Shown here piece after piece: positions 49,196 to 58,665 of a DNA stretch of 64,000 nt. Below the pieces are notes generated by a model. It did no database searches, was not told where the DNA came from, and saw only the letters and a program-made list of their open reading frames with translations. The number at the start of each line of letters is the position of its first letter. Within the stretch, counting starts at the first letter, position 1. The DNA is from Nocardioides sp. S-1144 (GTDB lineage Bacteria; Actinomycetota; Actinomycetes; Propionibacteriales; Nocardioidaceae). Where the stretch lies: assembly GCF_005954645.2 (NCBI RefSeq), contig NZ_CP040695.2, forward strand, positions 1,922,001-1,986,000. Reading direction: 5' to 3'. The position numbers and the translations under genes were made by a program.

Positions 49196-51715
49196 ATGAG
49201 CGAGCAGGGCACCGACAGCACCGCGACCGGCACCGGCGAGGCGGCCACGTACGACGTCCGGTCGGTCGAGCAGAAGTGGCAGCGGGTCTGGGCCGAGCTC
49301 GACCCGTTCCGGGCCGACGACGCGGCGGTCGTCGAGGGGCGCCGCGAGAAGCGCTACGCGCTGACGATGTTCCCCTACCCCAGCGGCGACCTGCACATGG
49401 GTCACGCCGAGGTCTTCGCGCTGCACGACGTGCTCGCCCGCTACTGGCGTTTCCGCGGCTACGAGGTGCTGAACCCGATGGGCTGGGACTCCTTCGGCCT
49501 GCCCGCCGAGAACGCCGCGATCCGCAACGACACCCACCCCGCGACCTACACCTACGCCAACATCGAGACCCAGCTGTCGTCGATGAAGCACTACGGGCTG
49601 TCCTTCGACTGGTCGCGGCGGCTGCACACCTCCGACCCCGAGTACTACCGGTGGACGCAGTGGCTGTTCCTGAAGCTGCGTGAGCAGGGCCTGGCCTACC
49701 GCAAGAACAGCCCGGTCAACTGGTGTCCCCAGGACCAGACCGTGCTGGCCAACGAGCAGGTGCTGTCCGACGGCACCTGCGAGCGCTGCGGCGCGGAGGT
49801 GACCAAGAAGGAGCTGACGCAGTGGTACTTCCGCACCACGCACTACGCGCAGGAGCTCTACGACGGCCTGGACGCCCTGCAGGACACCTGGATCGGCAAG
49901 GTGGCCAACGCCCAGCGCAACTGGATCGGCCGCTCCGAGGGCGCCCACGTCACCTTCGACGTCGAGGGCCACGACCCGGTCACCGTGTTCACGACGCGTC
50001 CCGACACGCTGTTCGGGACGACGTTCATGGTCATCGCCGTCGACGCCCGGCTGGCCGAGACCCTGGTCACCGACGAGCACCGCGCCGAGCTGGAGGCCTA
50101 CCGCGACGAGGTCCGCAAGGCCACCGACATCGACCGGCTGGCCACCGACCGGGCCAAGACCGGCGTGTTCCTGGGCGTGCACGCCACCAACCCGCTGACC
50201 GGTGAGCGGATCCCGGTGTGGGCCACCGACTACGTGCTGGCCGACTACGGCACCGGCGCCGTGATGGGCGTGCCCGGCGGCGACCAGCGCGACTGGGAGT
50301 TCGCCACCGCCTTCGACCTGCCCATCGTGCGCACCACCGAGCCGCCGGCCGACTTCGAGGGCGAGGCCTACGCGGGGGAGGGCACCGCGATCAACTCGCC
50401 CGCGCCGGGCGTCGCGTCGGCGCTCGACCTGAACGGCCTGCCGGTGGCCGAGGCCAAGAGCGCCACGATCGCCCACCTGGAGCAGATCGGCCACGGCGCG
50501 GGCACGATCAACTTCCGCCTGCGCGACTGGCTGCTGTCGCGGCAGCGCTACTGGGGTGCGCCCATCCCGATCGTGCACTGCCCGGCGTGCGGCGAGGTCG
50601 CCGTCCCCGAGTCCGAGCTGCCGGTCCGGCTGCCCGAGCTGCGCGGCGCCGACCTGAAGCCGCGGGGGACCTCGCCGCTGGGCGCGGCCCGCGAGTGGGT
50701 CGAGGTGTCCTGCCCCGCGTGCGGCGGCCCGGCCGAGCGGGACACCGACACGATGGACACCTTCGTCGACTCGTCCTGGTACTTCTTCCGGTTCCTGTCC
50801 CCGAACGACGACACCCAGGCCTTCGACCCGGCCCTGGCCGAGGCGTGGGGTCCGGTCGACTTCTACCTGGGCGGCGACGAGCACGCCGTGCTGCACCTGC
50901 TGTACGCGCGCTTCTTCACCAAGGCGCTGCGCGACCTGGGGCTGATCACCTGGGACGAGCCGTTCTCGTCCTACCTGTCCCAGGGCAAGGTCATCAACAA
51001 CGGGCGCAAGATGAGCAAGTCGCTGGGCAACGGCATCGACCTGGGCGCCCAGCTCGAGCAGTTCGGCGTCGACGCGGTGCGCCTGACCCTGGTCTTCGCC
51101 AGCCCGCCCGAGGACAACATCGACTGGGCCGACATGAGCCCGACCGGCTCCCTGCGCTTCCTGCAGCGCGCCTGGCGGCTGAGCGGCGACGTCACCTCGG
51201 CGCCGGGCACCGACGCCGGCGGTGGCGACGTCGCGCTGCGCCGGGTCACCCACCGCACCGTGGCCGAGGCCGAGACCCTGCTCGAGAGTCACCGCTTCAA
51301 CGTCGTGGTCGCCCGCACCATGGAGCTGGTCAACGCCACCCGCAAGGCGATCGACTCCGGCCCCGGCGGCGCCGACCCGGCCGTGCGCGAGGCCGCCGAG
51401 GTGGTCGCGCGGCTGCTGTCGATGGTCGCGCCCTACGTCGCGGAGGAGATGTGGGACCGGCTGGGCCACGCCCCCTCGGTCGCCCAGGCGGCCTGGCCGA
51501 GCGTCGACCCGGCGCTGCTGGTCGCGGAGTCGGTGACGGCCGTCGTCCAGATCCAGGGCAAGGTCCGTGCGCGGCTGGAGGTCGCCCCCGACATCAGCGC
51601 CGCCGACCTGGAGGCGCTGGCGCTGGCCGACCCGGCCGTCGTCGCCGCGGTCGACGGGCGCGAGGTGCGCAAGGTGGTCGTGCGGGAGCCGAAGCTGGTC
51701 AACCTGGTGGTCTGA
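49196..51715 (+). CDS. leuS: Leucyl-tRNA synthetase
   Basis: 839 residues, class I. HIGH-type motif in [13 protein letters not shown], a zinc-finger-like [12 protein letters not shown] with [10 protein letters not shown]1 editing domain, a second zinc site ([19 protein letters not shown]) and KMSKS in [10 protein letters not shown], followed by the anticodon-binding helices. It charges tRNA-Leu. AGGAG 6 nt before the ATG is the ribosome-binding site. Expression is likely controlled by attenuation in the leader. Confidence 0.97.
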   Translation: MSEQGTDSTATGTGEAATYDVRSVEQKWQRVWAELDPFRADDAAVVEGRREKRYALTMFPYPSGDLHMGHAEVFALHDVLARYWRFRGYEVLNPMGWDSFGLPAENAAIRNDTHPATYTYANIETQLSSMKHYGLSFDWSRRLHTSDPEYYRWTQWLFLKLREQGLAYRKNSPVNWCPQDQTVLANEQVLSDGTCERCGAEVTKKELTQWYFRTTHYAQELYDGLDALQDTWIGKVANAQRNWIGRSEGAHVTFDVEGHDPVTVFTTRPDTLFGTTFMVIAVDARLAETLVTDEHRAELEAYRDEVRKATDIDRLATDRAKTGVFLGVHATNPLTGERIPVWATDYVLADYGTGAVMGVPGGDQRDWEFATAFDLPIVRTTEPPADFEGEAYAGEGTAINSPAPGVASALDLNGLPVAEAKSATIAHLEQIGHGAGTINFRLRDWLLSRQRYWGAPIPIVHCPACGEVAVPESELPVRLPELRGADLKPRGTSPLGAAREWVEVSCPACGGPAERDTDTMDTFVDSSWYFFRFLSPNDDTQAFDPALAEAWGPVDFYLGGDEHAVLHLLYARFFTKALRDLGLITWDEPFSSYLSQGKVINNGRKMSKSLGNGIDLGAQLEQFGVDAVRLTLVFASPPEDNIDWADMSPTGSLRFLQRAWRLSGDVTSAPGTDAGGGDVALRRVTHRTVAEAETLLESHRFNVVVARTMELVNATRKAIDSGPGGADPAVREAAEVVARLLSMVAPYVAEEMWDRLGHAPSVAQAAWPSVDPALLVAESVTAVVQIQGKVRARLEVAPDISAADLEALALADPAVVAAVDGREVRKVVVREPKLVNLVV

Positions 51716-51758
51716 GCGGGCTCGTCGTCGGGGCGCGATGTCTCCTAGGATCCCCGGC

Positions 51759-52664
51759 ATGCCCCCGTCCGTCGCCGTCGTCACGGACTCCACCGCGAGC
51801 CTGCCGGCGGACCTGGCGGCCCGGCACGGCATCGTCGTGGTGCCGCTGCAGGTCGTCGTCGGGGCCGACGCGTTCGACGAGGGCTCGCCCGAGGCGACAC
51901 CCGCCCGGGTCGCCGACGCGCTGCGCGAGTTCCGGCCGGTGAGCACCTCGCGGCCGGCCCCGGCGGTCTTCCTCGACGCCTACCGGGCCGCGGCCGCGGC
52001 CGGCGCCACCGACGTCGTCTCGGTGCACCTGTCCGGCGAGATGAGCGGCACGTTCGAGTCGGCCCAGCTCGCCGCGCGCGACGCCCGCGCCGAGGGCGTG
52101 CGGGTCGTGTGCGTCGACAGCCGGCAGGTCGGCGTCGCGACCGGGTACGCCACCCTCACCGCGGCCGAGGTAGCCGCGGCCGGGGGCTCGGCCGAGGAGG
52201 TCGCCGAGGCGGCGCGGCAGCGGGCGGCGGACAGCTCGTCGTACTTCTACGTCGACACCCTCGAGTACCTGCGGCGCGGCGGCCGGATCGGCGCCGCGGC
52301 CGCCCTGCTCGGGGGCGCGCTGGCGGTCAAGCCGCTGCTCACCATCGAGGACGGCACCGTCTCCTCGCTGGAGCGGGTGCGCACCTCGAGCCGGGCCCTG
52401 GCCCGGCTGGCCGACCTGGCCGTCGCCGCCGCCGGCGACCGGCCCGTCGACGTCTGCGTGGCCCACCTGGCCAGTCCCGAGCGCGCCGCGGCCCTGACCG
52501 AGCAGCTGGCGGAGCGGCTCGCCGACCAGCTGCACGGGGGGTCGGAGGGCGACCGGGTCTGGTGCGCGGAGATCGGCGCCGTCCTGGGGGCCCACGTCGG
52601 GCCCGGGATGCTCGCGGTGTGCGTGGCGCCGCGGCCCGTGCCGGCGACCCGCCCCGCCCGGTAG
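51759..52664 (+). CDS. DegV-family fatty acid-binding protein
   Basis: 301 residues. N-terminal TDSTASLPADLAARHGIVVV, the ligand-contacting VSVHLSGEMSGTFESAQLA, and RGGRIGAAAALLGG with ALAVKPLLTIEDG are standard DegV signatures. DegV/FakB proteins present fatty acids to a kinase in other bacteria; no FakA is nearby. TAGGAT at 51746-51751, 7 nt before the ATG, supports a leaderless start. Confidence 0.94.
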   Translation: MPPSVAVVTDSTASLPADLAARHGIVVVPLQVVVGADAFDEGSPEATPARVADALREFRPVSTSRPAPAVFLDAYRAAAAAGATDVVSVHLSGEMSGTFESAQLAARDARAEGVRVVCVDSRQVGVATGYATLTAAEVAAAGGSAEEVAEAARQRAADSSSYFYVDTLEYLRRGGRIGAAAALLGGALAVKPLLTIEDGTVSSLERVRTSSRALARLADLAVAAAGDRPVDVCVAHLASPERAAALTEQLAERLADQLHGGSEGDRVWCAEIGAVLGAHVGPGMLAVCVAPRPVPATRPAR

Positions 52665-52773
52665 CCCTGCCCGGTAGCCACGAACCGTCCACAGGACGGG
52701 CCGGCCGGGCGTTCTCCACAGGCGCGCCGCCGGCGGTCGCCGAGGGTCCGACCGGGTGCCTACGGTCCTCGGC

Positions 52774-53826
52774 ATGCGCAGCCGACGTCCGAGCCCCGAG
52801 CAGCAGGAGGCGGTCTCGCGCCGGCTCGCGCTGCTCTCCGAGCAGCTGGCGGCCGGCAGGGAGCCCGATCCGGTCGGCCGGGTCGACCCGGCCTCGGGCG
52901 GTGAGTGGTGGGACGACCACACCCGGGTGAGTGCGGCCCGGGCTGCGCTGCACGCGGTGCCCGACCCGCCGCCCGCCGACCGGCCGCTCACCCCGGCACC
53001 GGCGACCGTCCCACCGCCGCCCGCGCCACCGGCGACGGTGCCGTCCGCGGTCCCGGCGGCGGTGCCGGTGCCGGTCCCCGGGCGGCACGCGGCGCGCCGC
53101 CGGGTCCCGCTCGGCCCGGTCGTGCCCGAGACGCTGCGGGGGCGGGTGCGGGTCGGTGCCGGCGCGCTCGCGGTCGTCGCCCTGCTCGTCTCGGTCGGGC
53201 TGGCCGTGACCGCCTGGCAGGTGCTGCGAGACGACCCCGGCCCGCCGGTGACGGTCAGCGACCCGCCCGCCGGGCTGGTGCCCGTCGAGGCCCCGGGCGC
53301 GCAGCCATCCACCGCGCCCCCGGCCGCCCCGCCAGCGCCGGCCGAGCCGTTGGCCGGTGCCGCCGGCGCGGCCACCGTGACCGTCGACGTGGCCGGGCGG
53401 GTCCGGCGTCCCGGCATCGTGGTGCTCGACGCCGGCGCGCGGGTCGTCGACGCGCTCGAGAGGGCCGGCGGGGCCCGTCCCGCGGTCGACCTGAGCTCGC
53501 TGAACCTGGCCCGCGTCCTGGTCGACGGCGAGCAGATCCTGGTCGGGGTCGACGGGGGAGCGCCCGTCCCGCCGTCCGGCTCGGCGTCCGGCCCGGCGGG
53601 GGCGACCGTCCCGGGCTCCGCCGGGGCGCCGGCCGGTCTGGTCGACCTCAACCTCGCCGACCAGGCCCTCCTGGAGACCCTGCCCGACGTCGGGCCGGTC
53701 ACGGCCGCCGCGATCATCGCCTGGCGCGAGGAGCACGGTGCCTTCACCGCGGTGACCGAGCTGCTCGAGGTCTCCGGCATCGGCGACGCCACCCTCGCGA
53801 CCCTCACCCCGTTGGTGACGGTCTGA
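52774..53826 (+). CDS. comEA: ComEA-type DNA-binding protein
   Basis: 350 residues. A cytoplasmic Pro-rich N-terminal part (about 120 residues) leads to one transmembrane helix (ALAVVALLVSVGLAVTAW, around 137-155), a Pro/Ala-rich stalk, an SLBB-like domain (VTVDVAGRVRRPGIVVLDAG) and a C-terminal helix-hairpin-helix pair: LVDLNLADQALLETLPDVGP and TELLEVSGIGDATL. It probably binds incoming DNA outside the membrane for ComEC. TACGGT at 52761-52766, 7 nt before the ATG, favours this start over the GTG at 52756. Confidence 0.92.
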   Translation: MRSRRPSPEQQEAVSRRLALLSEQLAAGREPDPVGRVDPASGGEWWDDHTRVSAARAALHAVPDPPPADRPLTPAPATVPPPPAPPATVPSAVPAAVPVPVPGRHAARRRVPLGPVVPETLRGRVRVGAGALAVVALLVSVGLAVTAWQVLRDDPGPPVTVSDPPAGLVPVEAPGAQPSTAPPAAPPAPAEPLAGAAGAATVTVDVAGRVRRPGIVVLDAGARVVDALERAGGARPAVDLSSLNLARVLVDGEQILVGVDGGAPVPPSGSASGPAGATVPGSAGAPAGLVDLNLADQALLETLPDVGPVTAAAIIAWREEHGAFTAVTELLEVSGIGDATLATLTPLVTV

Positions 53827-53830
53827 TGTC

Positions 53831-56179
53831 GTGCCCGACCTCGACGAGGAGGGGCCCGCGGTCGCCGCCCCGGCCGACCTGCGCACGCCGTGCCTGGCCG
53901 CGTCGGGCTGGGCCGGTGGCCTCGCCGCGGCCCTGCTGCCGCCGGGTCTCGCCGTGGCCGTCGTCCTGGCCGCGGTGGTCGCCGGGGTGGTGCTGGCCGT
54001 GGTGCGGCGCGACCGGGGCGCCGTCGGTGCGGTGCTGGCGTGCGGGATGGTCGCGGTCGCCGTCCTGACCTCGGCGTCGCTGCGCGCGGAGGCGGTGCGC
54101 ACCAGCCCGGTCACAGCGCTCGCCGAGCAGCGGGCCGCCGTCGAGGTGACCGGGGTGGTGGTCGCCGACCCGCGCCCGGTGGCGGGACCGTTCGGTGACG
54201 GGGTCGTCGTCCGGCTCGAGGTGCACACGGTGGTGGGTCGCGGCGTCCGGCACGAGGTCGCCGTCCCGGTGCTGGTGCTGGGCGACGAGCGGTGGGCCGG
54301 CGTCGAGCTCGGGTCGGGCGTGGCGACCCGTGGTCTCCTCACGCCGGCCGACGGCGCCGACCTGGCCGCCCTGCTCACGGGCGCCTCCGCCCCGGTCGTG
54401 CGGCACCGGCCCGACGTCTGGTGGCGCGGGGCCGGCGCGGTCCGCGCGTCGATCCGCGACGCCGTCGCGCACCGCCCGGCCGACCAGCGGGCGCTGGTCC
54501 CGGCGCTCGTCGACGGCGACGACGCCGGCCTGGCGGCCGACCTGGAGGACGACTTCCGCACCACCGGCCTGACCCACCTCACGGCGGTGTCGGGCACCAA
54601 CCTGACGCTCGTGGTCGGGTTCCTGCTCGTCCTGGCCAGGTGGTGCCACGTGCGCGGCCGCTGGCTGGGCCTGGTGGCGGCGCTCGGGATCGCGGGGTTC
54701 GTGCTGCTCGCCCGCACCGAGCCGAGCGTCCTGCGCGCCGCGGCGATGGGCGCCGTCGGCCTGCTGGCGATGGGCGCCAACAGCCGGCGCCGGGCGTTCC
54801 GCGGGCTCGGGGTCGCGGTCGTCGTCCTGCTGCTGGTGCAACCGGGGCTGGCGACGTCGGCCGGCTTCGTGCTCTCGGTGCTGGCCACGGCCGGCATCGT
54901 GGTGCTGGCGCCCGGCTGGCGCGACGCGCTCGCCCGCTGGCTGCCGCGGTGGCTCGCCGAGGCGGTGGCGGTCCCCGCGGCGGCCCAGGTCGCGTGCACG
55001 CCGGTGGTCGCGGGCCTCTCCGCCCAGGTGAGCCTGGTCGCGGTGGTCGCCAACCTGCTGGTCGCGCCGGTCGTCGGGCCGGCCACCGTGCTCGGTCTCG
55101 GCGGCGGTCTGGTGGCGCTGGTGAGCGATCCGCTCGGTAGTCTCCTCGGCACCGCGGCCGGGTGGTGCGTGGGGTGGGTCGTGGCGGTGGCCCGCCGCGG
55201 GGCCGACCTGCCGCTCGCCGCCGTCGACTGGGGCGCGGACGCCTGGTCGCTGGCCGTGCTCGTCGCCGTCTGCGTCGCCCTGGCGGCGTCGGCGCCCTGG
55301 GTGCTGCGCCACCCGGCCCGCGCGCTGCCGGTCGCCGTCGTGCTGGTCGTGGTGGTCGCGGTGCCGCTGCCCTCGCCGGGCTGGCCGGTCGCGGGATGGG
55401 TGCTCGCGATGTGCGACGTCGGCCAGGGCGACGCCCTCGTGCTCAACGCGGGCGGCGGCCGCGGCGTCGTCGTCGACGCCGGGCCCGACCCTGCGGCCGT
55501 CGACCGCTGCCTCGACCGCCTCGACGTCGAGGAGGTGCCGCTGGTGGTCCTCACCCATTTCCACGCCGACCACGTCGACGGCCTGCCCGGCGTCCTCGAC
55601 GGCCGGCGGGTCGGCCAGGTCTGGACGACGTCCCTGCTCGACCCGCCCGAGGCGGTCGCAGACGTCGTCCACGCCGCACGCGGGGCGGGGGTGGTCCCGA
55701 CCCTGCCGCCGCCGGGGCCCGTCACGGTGGGCGACGCCGTCCTCCACGTGCTCTGGCCGCTGCCCGGACCACCCCGGTACGGGCCCGGTGACGGCAGCAC
55801 GGCCAACGACGAGAGCCTCGTCCTGCTCGCCGAGGTCGGTGGGGTGAGCATCCTGCTGACCGGCGACGTCGAGCCGCCCGGCCAGGCCGCCGTGGCCCGC
55901 GAGCTCCCCGGCCTCGACGTCGACGTCCTCAAGCTCCCGCACCACGGCAGCCGCCACCAGGACCTCGACTGGCTGGCGTCGCTGCGGCCCGAGCAGGTGC
56001 TGGTCTCGGTCGGCGCCGACAACGACTACGGCCACCCCGCGCCCGACGTCCTTGCGGCGCTGGAGGCCGCCGGCGCGAGCGTCTCGCGCACCGACGAGGA
56101 CGGCGACGTCCTGGTCGTGACCGGCGACGACGGGGACGACGACGGGGGCGGCACGGTGGGCGTGCGGGCCGGTGGGTGA
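53831..56179 (+). CDS. comEC: ComEC/Rec2 DNA channel protein with metallo-beta-lactamase domain
   Basis: 782 residues. N-terminal DUF4131-like region, central competence domain with about ten helices (HLTAVSGTNLTLVVGFLLVL is the family signature), and C-terminal metallo-beta-lactamase domain starting DVGQGDALVLNAGGG with HxHxDH in LTHFHADHVDGLPG. It forms the DNA uptake channel and may degrade one strand. GTG start 4 nt behind comEA; the stop overlaps a possible holA GTG. Confidence 0.94.
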   Translation: MPDLDEEGPAVAAPADLRTPCLAASGWAGGLAAALLPPGLAVAVVLAAVVAGVVLAVVRRDRGAVGAVLACGMVAVAVLTSASLRAEAVRTSPVTALAEQRAAVEVTGVVVADPRPVAGPFGDGVVVRLEVHTVVGRGVRHEVAVPVLVLGDERWAGVELGSGVATRGLLTPADGADLAALLTGASAPVVRHRPDVWWRGAGAVRASIRDAVAHRPADQRALVPALVDGDDAGLAADLEDDFRTTGLTHLTAVSGTNLTLVVGFLLVLARWCHVRGRWLGLVAALGIAGFVLLARTEPSVLRAAAMGAVGLLAMGANSRRRAFRGLGVAVVVLLLVQPGLATSAGFVLSVLATAGIVVLAPGWRDALARWLPRWLAEAVAVPAAAQVACTPVVAGLSAQVSLVAVVANLLVAPVVGPATVLGLGGGLVALVSDPLGSLLGTAAGWCVGWVVAVARRGADLPLAAVDWGADAWSLAVLVAVCVALAASAPWVLRHPARALPVAVVLVVVVAVPLPSPGWPVAGWVLAMCDVGQGDALVLNAGGGRGVVVDAGPDPAAVDRCLDRLDVEEVPLVVLTHFHADHVDGLPGVLDGRRVGQVWTTSLLDPPEAVADVVHAARGAGVVPTLPPPGPVTVGDAVLHVLWPLPGPPRYGPGDGSTANDESLVLLAEVGGVSILLTGDVEPPGQAAVARELPGLDVDVLKLPHHGSRHQDLDWLASLRPEQVLVSVGADNDYGHPAPDVLAALEAAGASVSRTDEDGDVLVVTGDDGDDDGGGTVGVRAGG

Positions 56180-56208
56180 GCGTCGGCGGCGTGTGCCAGG
56201 GTGCAGCC

Positions 56209-57198
56209 ATGCCGGCAGCGAACCTGGACAGCAGCAGCGTGCTCGGCCGCGTCACCCTGGTGACCGGCAAGGAGGAGTTCCTCAACGAGCGCACCGTCCA
56301 GACGGTCCGCGACGTCGTCCGGGCCCACGACGGCGAGGCGGAGTTCTCCGAGACCGGCGCCTCCGACCTCACCCTGGCCTCGCTGGGGGAGATGTCGGCG
56401 CCGTCGCTGTTCTCGGCGACGCGGTGCGTCGTCGTCCGGGGGCTGGAGAACCTGCCCGAGGAGTCGGTCGCCGGCCTGCTCGAGTACGCCGCGGCGCCGG
56501 TCGAGGACGTCGCGGTGGTGCTCGTGCACGGCGGCGGTGCCAAGGGCAGCGGCACCCTCACCAAGCTGCGCAAGCTGCGCGGGGTCACCGAGACCATGTC
56601 CGAGGAGCTCAAGGCCTCCGAGTTCCCCGGCTTCGTCGCCGCCGAGGTCCGTCGCCACGGCGCCACCATCGACAACGACGCCGCGCGCGCCCTCGTCGAG
56701 GCGGTCGGCCAGGACCTGCGCTCGCTGTCGGCGGCCGCGCACCAGCTGACCAACGACTTCTTCGGCGAGCGGCTGACCGCCGACAAGATCGCGCGCTACT
56801 TCGGTGGCCGCGCCGAGGCCAAGTCGTTCGCGGTGGCCGACCACGCGTTCTCCGGGCACCGCGAGCAGGCGCTCGAGGAGCTGCGCTGGGCGATGGACAA
56901 CGGCACGCCGGCGGTCCTGGTGACCTCCGCCTTCGCCGGCAGCGCCCGGGGCCTGGCCCGCTACAAGGGCGCGATGAGGGGCCTGCGCGAGGCCGACCTG
57001 GCCCGGGAGGTCGGCGTCCCGCCGTGGAAGCTGCGCACCCTGCGCTCGCAGGCCCAGGGCTGGTCGGAGTCCGGGCTGTCGCGCGCGATCCGCGCCGTGG
57101 CCCAGGCCGACGCCGACATCAAGGGCGCCGCCAGCGACGCCTCGTACGCCCTCGAGCGCCTGGTGCTGACCATCGCCGGCCTCCGCGACGAGCGCTGA
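56209..57198 (+). CDS. holA: DNA polymerase III delta subunit
   Basis: 329 residues. AAA+-like clamp-loader subunit: VTLVTGKEEFLNERTVQTV at the N-terminus, EFPGFVAAEVRRHGATIDND, and WKLRTLRSQAQGWSESGLS in the C-terminal collar. It opens the beta clamp. The ATG at 56209 follows CAGGGT by 6 nt; the GTG at 56176, overlapping the comEC stop (GTGA), would add 11 residues and is also possible. The stop lies within a palindrome. Confidence 0.93.
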   Translation: MPAANLDSSSVLGRVTLVTGKEEFLNERTVQTVRDVVRAHDGEAEFSETGASDLTLASLGEMSAPSLFSATRCVVVRGLENLPEESVAGLLEYAAAPVEDVAVVLVHGGGAKGSGTLTKLRKLRGVTETMSEELKASEFPGFVAAEVRRHGATIDNDAARALVEAVGQDLRSLSAAAHQLTNDFFGERLTADKIARYFGGRAEAKSFAVADHAFSGHREQALEELRWAMDNGTPAVLVTSAFAGSARGLARYKGAMRGLREADLAREVGVPPWKLRTLRSQAQGWSESGLSRAIRAVAQADADIKGAASDASYALERLVLTIAGLRDER

Positions 57199-57226
57199 CC
57201 CGTCGCTGATCAGCGACGGGTCAGCG
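57193..57226. terminator. 34-bp perfect palindrome at the holA stop
   Basis: Perfect dyad centred between 57209 and 57210, covering the holA TGA. It resembles the palindromes at 57236 and 37194 but with paired changes in both arms, so pairing is kept. Followed by AAAAA on the plus strand, which reads as a T tract for rpsT transcripts from the other side. Confidence 0.7.
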
Positions 57227-57235
57227 AAAAACACG

Positions 57236-57265
57236 TCGACCCGTCAGTGATCACTGACGGGTCGA
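57236..57265. terminator. 30-bp perfect palindrome behind rpsT
   Basis: Perfect dyad centred between 57250 and 57251. On the minus strand it lies 12 nt behind the rpsT stop and is followed within 5 nt by TTTTT (57231-57227), so it is a good intrinsic terminator for rpsT. The inner 28 bp match 37203-37230 exactly. Confidence 0.8.
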
Positions 57266-57277
57266 TGCAGGTGGGGC

Positions 57278-57538
57278 TCAGAGCGAGGCGGAGGTCTTCG
57301 AGATCGCCGACTTGCGGTTCGCCGCCTGGTTCTTGTGGATGACGCCCTTCGAGGCGGCCTTGTCGAGCGCCTTGTTGGCCTCGCGGCCGAGGGTCAGCGC
57401 CTGGTCCTTGTCGCCGGCCGCAGCGGCCTCGCGGAACTTGCGGACGGCGGTCTTCAGGCCGGTCTTGACCGCCTTGTTGCGCTCGTGCCGCTTCTCGTTC
57501 TGCTTGTTGCGCTTGATCTGGCTCTTGATGTTCGCCAC
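57278..57538 (-). CDS. rpsT: Ribosomal protein bS20
   Basis: 86 residues, standard length. [20 protein letters not shown] at the start and [14 protein letters not shown] near the end are diagnostic. It binds 16S rRNA in the small subunit. The GTG at 57538 gives the family N-terminus; an upstream ATG at 57601 would add 21 unrelated residues. TAACTT (57629-57634, minus strand) is a likely -10 box, leaving a leader of roughly 80 nt that could serve autogenous control, as known for S20 in other bacteria. Confidence 0.96.
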   Translation of the reverse strand: MANIKSQIKRNKQNEKRHERNKAVKTGLKTAVRKFREAAAAGDKDQALTLGREANKALDKAASKGVIHKNQAANRKSAISKTSASL

Positions 57539-57681
57539 AGGGTTGCCTTCGCCTCGGATGCTGGTGCTGGACAGGTGGTGCAGGTCTGGGTGCGTGGGCA
57601 CGTCGGGACGGCCGGCACGCGACGGACCAAGTTACCAGTGGGACGTGCAGGACAGAAATCGTCACCGGGTCCCACGCCGGG

Positions 57682-58665
57682 TCACGGACCGAGACCCAGC
57701 CGGCGCGCCGCGGCCCCGAGCATCCGGGCCGACTCGCGCCGCCGGAAGTCTTGCAGGGTCGGCAGGTTGACGTCGACGGCGGTGTGCGCGCGGTGGGCCA
57801 GGTAGGTCCCCATCGCGACCAGCCACGACGTCACGACCTCGTCGCCGACCCGGGCCAGCGCGGGGGAGGTGGCGAGGGAGGCGTCGAACCAGGGGGTGTC
57901 GACCCGCTCCAGCCGCGCCAGCAGCGGGTCGAGCCAGTCCGGGCCGATGCCGCAGGCGCCCCAGTCGAGGAAGACCAGCTCCCCGGTGGGCCGCACGAGG
58001 AGGTTGTCGTTGCGGATGTCGTAGTGCACGAGGTGGTCGCTCGGCTGCTCCGCGAGGGCCCGGACGCCGGGCAGCAGCTCCTCGCGGCGCTCGACCACCC
58101 ACGCCGGCACCAGGTCGGGCGGCACCTCCGCGACGTGCTCGAGCCCCGCCCGCCACCCGACGAACGTCGCGCGGAGGTCGGTCAGCCCGGCGCGGTAGAG
58201 CGCGTTGCCGGACGCCGGGGGCGGCCGGGGCGGGTCGGGCACCCGCTGGGCCATGACCTCCACGAGCCGGTCGGTGTCGTCGACGAGCCGGCCCATCTCG
58301 GCGTCGTCGTCGAGGTCGGGGTGGCGGCCGTCGACGTCCTCGAGCAGCAGCGCCACCCAGCCGTCCTCGTCGTGGGACGCCAGCAGGTCGGCCCACAGCG
58401 GGTGCGAGCCCAGCAGCGTCAGGGCGAGCACCTCGCGGCGGAACAGGGTCGGGCTGTCGGGGTTGAGGTCGGCGCCCACCGCCTTGACGAACGCGCGGCT
58501 GCCGTCGGCGCAGCGCAGCCGCGTGGCGCACCCGGGGGAGAAGCCACCGACCTGCTCGCGGGTCTCGACGACCGGGGAGCCCAGGGTGTCCTCCACCCAG
58601 GCGCGCACCGCCGCCGGCATCTCGGCGTACGTCGCGCGACGACCGACCGCCCGTGGCGCCGTCAC
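57682..58665 (-). CDS. Aminoglycoside phosphotransferase-fold protein (first of pair)
   Basis: 327 residues. APH fold: catalytic loop VHYDIRNDNLLV (HxDxxxxN complete) and metal-binding Asp in LVFLDWGACGIG. The N-terminal lobe has SRAFVKAVGADL with the ATP lysine. Substrate unknown; not necessarily an antibiotic. Its GTG overlaps the stop of the next APH-like gene upstream (GTGA), so the two are coupled. Confidence 0.88.
   Translation of the reverse strand: MTAPRAVGRRATYAEMPAAVRAWVEDTLGSPVVETREQVGGFSPGCATRLRCADGSRAFVKAVGADLNPDSPTLFRREVLALTLLGSHPLWADLLASHDEDGWVALLLEDVDGRHPDLDDDAEMGRLVDDTDRLVEVMAQRVPDPPRPPPASGNALYRAGLTDLRATFVGWRAGLEHVAEVPPDLVPAWVVERREELLPGVRALAEQPSDHLVHYDIRNDNLLVRPTGELVFLDWGACGIGPDWLDPLLARLERVDTPWFDASLATSPALARVGDEVVTSWLVAMGTYLAHRAHTAVDVNLPTLQDFRRRESARMLGAAARRLGLGP

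Noticed and set aside
49102..49683. 193-residue frame starting in the leuS leader
   Set aside because: It is a shadow frame of leuS; the leuS frame from 49196 has all synthetase motifs.
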